Shown here piece by piece: positions 32,972-35,618 of a stretch of 35,618 nt of DNA (position 1 is its first letter; each line of letters opens with the position of its first letter). Where the stretch lies: contig JAFGGD010000019.1 in NCBI GenBank assembly GCA_016930695.1, forward strand, positions 1 to 35,618. Reading direction: 5' to 3'. The notes under the pieces were generated by a model. The model did not search any database. It was not told where the DNA came from and saw only the letters and a list, made by a program, of their open reading frames with translations. Made by a program: the position numbers and the translations under genes. The stretch comes from Candidatus Eisenbacteria bacterium. GTDB taxonomy: Bacteria; Orphanbacterota; Orphanbacteria; Orphanbacterales; Orphanbacteraceae.

Positions 32972-34264
32972 TCAGCGGCCCCGCCCGTCCGGCGCCCTCT
33001 CCGCCTCATTCCGTCCGGGTCTCGCGGCGAGAAGCAGCATGCACGCCGCCGCCGCCAAGGAGGCGCCGATCCGGAAGGCGATCGCCGGACCGAGCCGCGC
33101 CCAGAAGAGGCCGAAGAGAAGGCTCGCCGGGAGCGCCGCGAAACCGACCGCTCCGTGGTAGAGGCCGTACGCCCTCCCCCGCGAGGCGACGGGAACGCGA
33201 TCGGCGATGAGAGCCCGTTCCGCCCCCTCGGTCAATCCGTAGTACGCCCCATAGAGGACGAGCAGCACGCAGACCGCCGTGAGTCCCCCCGCGGAGGGGA
33301 TCGTGGCGTAGACGGCGGCATAGACCATCCAACCGATCAGAATGGCGGGTCGTCTCCCGATCCGATCGGAAAGACGGCCGCCCGGCAGACTGAAAATAAT
33401 CTTGGACAAATGAAGTAATATCCAAAGGGCGATCATCCAACCGAGACCCAGTCCGAAGCGGGTTTGGGCGAAGAAGACGAGAAAGAGGTCCGTGCTGTTC
33501 CCCAGCGTGAAGACGGTCACCGACGACAGAAAGAAGTAGAAGGATCGGGGCGGACCGGACGTTCTGTTCCCCCCGGCGCCGGCCGGGGGCATGGAGGCGG
33601 GTCGAGGGATCTCGCGGACCTTGCGCCAGAAGATGACCGACGCGGCGATTCCGGGGAGGAGCGCCAAGGCGAAGAGCCGGCGCAGGGCGTGCATCTCCTC
33701 GGGACCGGCCGGCCCGCTTCCGCGGACCCAGAGAAAACCCCGTCCGAGGAAGAGATAGAGGAGGAGGGCGGCGACGAGGGGGCCGCTCACGGCGCCGGCG
33801 TGATCCATCATCCGGTGAAAAGCGAAGGCGAGTCCACGCACGTCCGGATCCGCCGCTTCACCGATCAACGCGTCGCGCGGCGCCGTGCGTATCCCTTTGC
33901 CGACGCGATCGAGAAAACGGAGGGCGACCACGTGCCATCCGGCGGCGGCCAGGGCGATCAACGGCCGCGCCAAGCCGGAGAGGGAATACCCGGCGAGCGC
34001 GAGAGCCTTCCGCCGCCCGCTCCGGTCGCTCCATCCGCCGGACCAGATCTTCAAGAGGCCGGAGACGCTCTCCGCGACGCCGTCCATGAGACCGATGTAA
34101 ACGGCGGCGGCGGCGGCGGGGACCAGGCCGGAGAAAAAGGCGGGGAGAAGCGGGTAGATCATCTCGCTGGAGAAATCGGTGAGGAGGCTGACGAGGCCGA
34201 GCGGGAGGATGTTCCCCCGGAGCGCTCTTCGCAGGTCCGAATGGAGGCGTGGGCGCGCGTTCAC
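32972..34264 (-). CDS. MFS transporter
   Basis: A 430-residue, about 12-helix major facilitator superfamily permease. The first helix region LVSLLTDFSSEMIYPLLPAFF is typical of one MFS subgroup of unknown substrate. The loop 2-3 signature is present (GGWSDRSGRRKALALAGY), and repeated in the second half (GGRLSDRIGRRPAILIGW), and the loop after helix 4 reads FLDRVGKGIRTAPRDALIGE. GTG at 34,264 with GGGAGA upstream is preferred over a TTG at 34,321 that has no ribosome site. The substrate could be a sugar, drug or metabolite; neighbours do not decide it. Confidence 0.88.
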   Translation of the reverse strand: MNARPRLHSDLRRALRGNILPLGLVSLLTDFSSEMIYPLLPAFFSGLVPAAAAAVYIGLMDGVAESVSGLLKIWSGGWSDRSGRRKALALAGYSLSGLARPLIALAAAGWHVVALRFLDRVGKGIRTAPRDALIGEAADPDVRGLAFAFHRMMDHAGAVSGPLVAALLLYLFLGRGFLWVRGSGPAGPEEMHALRRLFALALLPGIAASVIFWRKVREIPRPASMPPAGAGGNRTSGPPRSFYFFLSSVTVFTLGNSTDLFLVFFAQTRFGLGLGWMIALWILLHLSKIIFSLPGGRLSDRIGRRPAILIGWMVYAAVYATIPSAGGLTAVCVLLVLYGAYYGLTEGAERALIADRVPVASRGRAYGLYHGAVGFAALPASLLFGLFWARLGPAIAFRIGASLAAAACMLLLAARPGRNEAERAPDGRGR

Positions 34265-34414
34265 GGCGAATCTCCCACCGGCGCCGCGGGGGCGGGGGTT
34301 CCGACAGCCACCGGGCAACAAAAGTCTATCACGAGATCGCCCCGGAGGATGGAGGTGTTTTCCGGTGGGGGGGGGAGAGGCGTCGCGTCGGCCGGTATCG
34401 GCGTTTCGCCGGCG

Positions 34415-35338
34415 CTAGGTTTCGAAGGGACGGTCCCGACTGAAATCGGGGAGGTAGTGGTCGCGGCTCTCCATCTCCTGCACGTAGGCGTTCGAGAGAC
34501 CGATCTGGAGAGCGAATTCGGCGATCTCCCGATACTCCTCGACCGTCGGATAACGATCGATCTCGGGATAATCGGCCGCCCGGTGGCGGGGAGAATACTG
34601 GGACAGGATGCTGACGGAAATCTCGCGGGATAGCTCGGCCAGGAAACGGAGGCATCGCCGGCTGTTTTCCAACCGGCCGGGAAGAACCAGGTGACGGACC
34701 AGGAGGCCGTGCGTGGCGATTCCCCGGCGGTCCGTCTCGAGGAAACCGACCTGTTCCCACATCTCTCGAATGGCGGCGGGGGCGATTTCCACGTAGTCGA
34801 GCGCGTCGGAATAGCGCTCCGCGATCTCTTCGGAAAGGTACTTTAGATCGGGAAGATAGATGTCCACCAAACCGCGGATCCTCCTGAGGGAATCCACCGA
34901 GTCGTATCCGTTCGAGTTGTAGACGATCGGGACGCGGAGCCCTCTCTCCTTCGCCTCGCGTATCGCGTCCGCCGCCTGACAGACCACGTGTGAGGGGGAG
35001 ACGAGGTTGATGTTGTGGGCGCCCGCCTCCTGGAGGCGGAGCATCTCGGACGCGAGGGAAGCCGCGTCGTGCGCCCGGCACTCCCGCCGGTCGAACTCCT
35101 GGCTGATCTGATGGTTCTGACAGAAGACGCAGCGGAGGTTGCATCCGGCGAAAAAGATCGTTCCCGATCCCTTCGTTCCCGAGAGGGGAGGCTCCTCTCC
35201 GAAGTGAAGGCCCGTGTGCGCGACCAAGATCTCCGCCGCGGTTCCGCAGTAGCCGATCTCTCCCGCGAGGCGGTTCACGCCGCAGGCGCGTGGGCAGCAA
35301 CGGCAGGCGGAGAGGAGGGGGGTGAGCGTTTCGGTCAT
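34415..35338 (-). CDS. PflX-type radical SAM protein (COG1313)
   Basis: A 307-residue radical S-adenosylmethionine enzyme. The [4Fe-4S] site is GCNLRCVFCQNH with Cys66, Cys70 and Cys73. An N-terminal cysteine set (CRCCPRACGVNR, Cys12, Cys15, Cys19, and Cys31) is the COG1313/PflX hallmark and probably binds a second iron-sulfur cluster. Further family blocks: GAHNINLVSPSHVV, VPIVYNSNGYDSVDSL, GLVDIYLPDLKYLS, GLLVRHLVLPGRL. These proteins are annotated as pyruvate-formate-lyase-activating-like; the true substrate is unknown, and no memo or amm gene lies beside it. The ATG at 35,338 follows GGGGAGA. The open frame continues upstream into repeat DNA, which is not part of the gene. Confidence 0.9.
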   Translation of the reverse strand: MTETLTPLLSACRCCPRACGVNRLAGEIGYCGTAAEILVAHTGLHFGEEPPLSGTKGSGTIFFAGCNLRCVFCQNHQISQEFDRRECRAHDAASLASEMLRLQEAGAHNINLVSPSHVVCQAADAIREAKERGLRVPIVYNSNGYDSVDSLRRIRGLVDIYLPDLKYLSEEIAERYSDALDYVEIAPAAIREMWEQVGFLETDRRGIATHGLLVRHLVLPGRLENSRRCLRFLAELSREISVSILSQYSPRHRAADYPEIDRYPTVEEYREIAEFALQIGLSNAYVQEMESRDHYLPDFSRDRPFET

Positions 35339-35407
35339 GGCGCTTCGTCTCCCGGGGAGATGGTTCGAAGTGTGAGTATAGCATCCGCGGGGGAGCGAGG
35401 CGGACGG

Positions 35408-35618
35408 GGTATCGGTATCGGCATCGGTATCCAAATCGAAATCGGTTTTCCCCTCTCCCGCTTGCGGGAGAGGGTGGGGGTGAGGGTGCCTTTCCATCCC
35501 CCACAGGTCTCCCTTCGGGGCACGGTGGGGTAAGGAGGACGGACGGGTAATCCTTCTCGGAGTCCGGGGCGTTTGGAATCGGTATCGATTCATTCTCTTC
35601 CCCCACCGGTCTCCCTTC
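35408..35618. repeat. dispersed/tandem repeat element at the right edge
   Basis: Positions 35,408-35,431 are a short GGTATC/GGCATC hexamer run. From about 35,420 to 35,575 the sequence is an inverse copy of the element at about 14,722-14,822. The word GGTCTCCCTTC recurs at 35,506-35,516 and 35,608-35,618, i.e. a spacing of 102 bases, with related flanks (CCCCCAC before it, ATCGAT/ATCGGTATC nearby). So a roughly 102-bp unit seems to be tandem and continues past the window. No gene is supported in it. Confidence 0.6.
35451..35474. repeat. REP-like palindrome
   Basis: CCCTCTCCCGC (35451-35461) and GCGGGAGAGGG (35464-35474) form a perfect 11-bp stem with a two-base loop, followed by TGGGGGTGAGGG. 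This is the extragenic REP type whose translation reads LTPTLSRKRERG. It appears to be inserted into the element shared with 14.7 kb, which lacks it. Confidence 0.8.

Noticed and set aside
35335-35523. Short minus-strand frame reading LTPTLSRKRERG
   Set aside because: This is the known translation pattern of an extragenic REP palindrome, not a protein.

Overview
The window is GC-rich (about two thirds G+C by eye) bacterial chromosome, densely packed with protein genes on both strands. Lineage clues point to the FCB superphylum: a secreted protein ending in a FlgD/type IX-like sorting domain (LLPNRPNPFNPST), a Ser/Thr kinase fused to a TolB-like domain and TPRs, and a second secreted TPR protein. 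A Candidatus Eisenbacteria or Krumholzibacteriota-like organism is the best guess, made from style and not from a marker gene. No rRNA, tRNA, CRISPR array or transposase was seen.

Left part (1-12.6 kb): a frameshifted secreted protein with a sorting domain; a ptb-buk pair for acyl-CoA to acyl-phosphate to acid plus ATP, closed by a good intrinsic terminator; a large hybrid histidine kinase (Cache-like sensor, PAS, HisKA, HATPase, two receivers, Hpt); a two-gene unit of HAD 5'-nucleotidase and pteridine-reductase-like SDR; and a convergent Ser/Thr kinase-TPR gene with a recognisable promoter.

Middle (12.6-24.4 kb): a secreted serpin with an N-terminal carboxypeptidase-regulatory-like domain, driven by a good sigma-70 promoter; a repeat-bearing spacer with a strong candidate for a new 100-nt small RNA on the minus strand; a secreted TPR protein; then the most unusual locus, a CSCG-type Cu/Zn (SO_0444/ArsP-like) permease fused to an HflK-type SPFH domain, followed by overlapping or abutting hflC-like and hflK-like genes. 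Next come an M14 carboxypeptidase and a four-gene unit of ECF sigma factor, zinc-finger anti-sigma factor, YbjQ protein and small secreted protein.

Right part (24.4-35.6 kb): a minus-strand series of TetR regulator, PfkB kinase, nitroreductase, PspC and dimethylargininase. The TetR gene is divergent from a nitronate monooxygenase gene across a clear palindromic operator/promoter. Farther right are TspO, an ornithine/alanine racemase-GNAT pair with its own promoter, a polytopic membrane protein, an MFS transporter and a PflX-type radical SAM protein. The right edge runs into a roughly 102-bp repeat that carries a REP-like palindrome; related copies lie at about 14.65-14.83 kb and at the left edge.

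Most likely systems for follow-up are the permease-SPFH operon with its extra cysteine cluster, the small RNA with competing hairpins, and the serpin fusion.
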